Assembly (NCBI GenBank): GCA_035535015.1
Contig: DATLQU010000045.1
Location: 6,681-70,680 of the forward strand
Direction: 5' to 3'
From: Palsa-661 sp035535015
Lineage (GTDB): Bacteria > Actinomycetota > Acidimicrobiia > Acidimicrobiales > UBA8190
DNA length: 64,000 nt
How positions within the stretch are numbered: the stretch's first letter is position 1; each line of letters opens with the position of its first letter. Positions 63,106 to 64,000 of the stretch are shown here, piece after piece. A program made the translations under genes and the position numbers. The notes below the pieces were generated by a model. That model ran no database searches, was not told the origin of the DNA, and saw only the letters and a program-made list of their open reading frames with translations.

Positions 63106-64000
63106 GAGGTCGCCTCCTCGAGTCCGTCGAGCAGAGATTCGTAGAGGCCCTGACGGGCTTTCTGTCCATGCTTTGTCGCGTGCTCGGCCTGGCGGGTCAG
63201 GGTGTCTTTGAACTCGACGGTGGTGGCGAAGAACCCACACCCCTCGCACATGGCCTCAAAGCTGCAGTCGAGTTCGGCCGGCCGCGTGCACCACCCGTTG
63301 CCCAACATGCGGGTGTGTTCGGCCCGCACCCGGCGCATGGTCGGCCCCTCGGCGTCGGCCCCGAGAGGAGCCTCGTTGTAGAGGGCTTCCACCTTGGCCG
63401 TCACCGCCTGGTACTCATCGGCCACCGTGCGGTTGGCGATGCGGGCATACACAACCGTCATCCGCAAGGACCGATGCCCGAGGAGGGCGGCGATGGCCTC
63501 GAGGCGCATGCCCCGGTTGATGGCCTGGGTGGCGAGCGTATGGCGTAGCTGATGGGGGTGCAGGTGACCGAGCCCCGCCCGTCGCCCGGCCCGGTTGACC
63601 ATGCGGGTCACGGCGTGGCGATTGAGAGGCCGCCCGCCGTTGGTGAGCAGGAGCCCGAGGTCGCCGTCGTCATGGCGGGCCCGCCAGGCATCGAGCAATG
63701 GCAGAAGCGTCGGGTGCAGCGGCACGTAGCGGTCGTTGCGCAGCTTCCCGACCGGGATCCGCAGCCAGAAGCCCTCTCCGATCTGCACCACGGCGTCACG
63801 TTCGAGAGCACACAATTCACCGACTCGCATACCGGTGCGCATGAGCAGCTCCAGAACGAGACGCCGAAGGGGATCGGTCTCGGCCGCCACCGACCGGGCG
63901 AAGCGGGTGGCGTCGCCGTCGTCTAAGAACTTGGGCAACGGTTCGTCCGCCTTGGGCATGTCGCTTCCGAAGATCGGGGACCGGGGCGGGGCATCGTCCC
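63102..64000 (-). CDS. Tyrosine recombinase, 5' part beyond the window
   Basis: The frame stays open to the right edge, and residues before the first in-window ATG (RSPIFGSDMPKADEPLPKFL) look like the linker typical of this recombinase group, so the N-terminal core-binding domain is outside. Catalytic residues are Arg in RTGMRVGELCALE, His-x-x-Arg in HPHQLRHTLATQ, and His/Tyr in LLGHRSLRMTVVYAR. A Cys-rich tail (DCSFEAMCEGCGFFATTVEF) follows, as in transposon-type recombinases. It is probably one of a set of recombinases moving a transposon or island. Confidence 0.88.
   Translation of the reverse strand, partial: DDAPPRSPIFGSDMPKADEPLPKFLDDGDATRFARSVAAETDPLRRLVLELLMRTGMRVGELCALERDAVVQIGEGFWLRIPVGKLRNDRYVPLHPTLLPLLDAWRARHDDGDLGLLLTNGGRPLNRHAVTRMVNRAGRRAGLGHLHPHQLRHTLATQAINRGMRLEAIAALLGHRSLRMTVVYARIANRTVADEYQAVTAKVEALYNEAPLGADAEGPTMRRVRAEHTRMLGNGWCTRPAELDCSFEAMCEGCGFFATTVEFKDTLTRQAEHATKHGQKARQGLYESLLDGLEEATS

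Overview
The window comes from a high-GC bacterium, most likely an actinobacterium and possibly from the Acidimicrobiia. The evidence is the actinobacterial-type SOS box (CGAACAGGTGTTCG) at recA, the LAFTG/LPFTG wall-sorting tails, DinB-fold proteins of DUF664 and TIGR03086 type, WYL and DUF3048 proteins, GTG starts and GTGA/ATGA gene overlaps. I could not run searches, so family names rest on motifs read by eye.

Layout. 1-12 kb: end of an unknown gene, a PAS-GGDEF-EAL protein, a lone ketosynthase, a peroxiredoxin, several exported proteins (one large, with three repeat domains, and one sortase substrate), a pirin and a cyanophycinase-like peptidase. 12.1-15.7 kb (minus strand): a compact operon reading acpS-type transferase, small carrier protein, stand-alone aminoacyl-tRNA-synthetase-like ligase, two-domain alpha/beta hydrolase. 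The ligase keeps the zinc ligands of the amino acid:[carrier protein] ligases, so the operon probably charges a carrier protein with an amino acid. It is my best candidate for an undescribed pathway. 15.9-21 kb: a second sortase substrate, a hexapeptide acyltransferase, two methyltransferases and a DUF3048 protein. 21-33 kb: the core block rimO-pgsA-cinA-thpR-recA, interrupted by accessory genes (25.4-29.6 kb). The recA gene carries two intact-looking inteins at different sites and sits behind an SOS box.

33-40 kb: a mobilizable element next to tRNA-Ser(GCT), with a tyrosine integrase, an AbiE-like toxin-antitoxin pair, an excisionase-like protein and a MobF relaxase-helicase. 40.5-55 kb: a mosaic accessory block flanked by two copies of a ~100-bp imperfect direct repeat. 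It holds a beta-propeller protein, an ECF sigma/anti-sigma pair, a cation/proton antiporter, a P-type proton ATPase interrupted by one amber codon, an amino-acid permease, nucleotidyl cyclase remnants, a MarR-ClC-ABC operon with a palindromic operator, and a prepilin-like protein. The ion-transport genes suggest pH or ion homeostasis. 55.9-64 kb: a protein of six helix-turn-helix repeats, a large exported protein with eight paired-Cys repeats, a complete IS66-type element (8-bp target duplication GTTGAATG, with a small passenger gene), and a tyrosine recombinase plus helper running off the right edge.

Recurring features are 18-19-bp intergenic tandem repeats at four loci and translational coupling by GTGA/ATGA overlaps.
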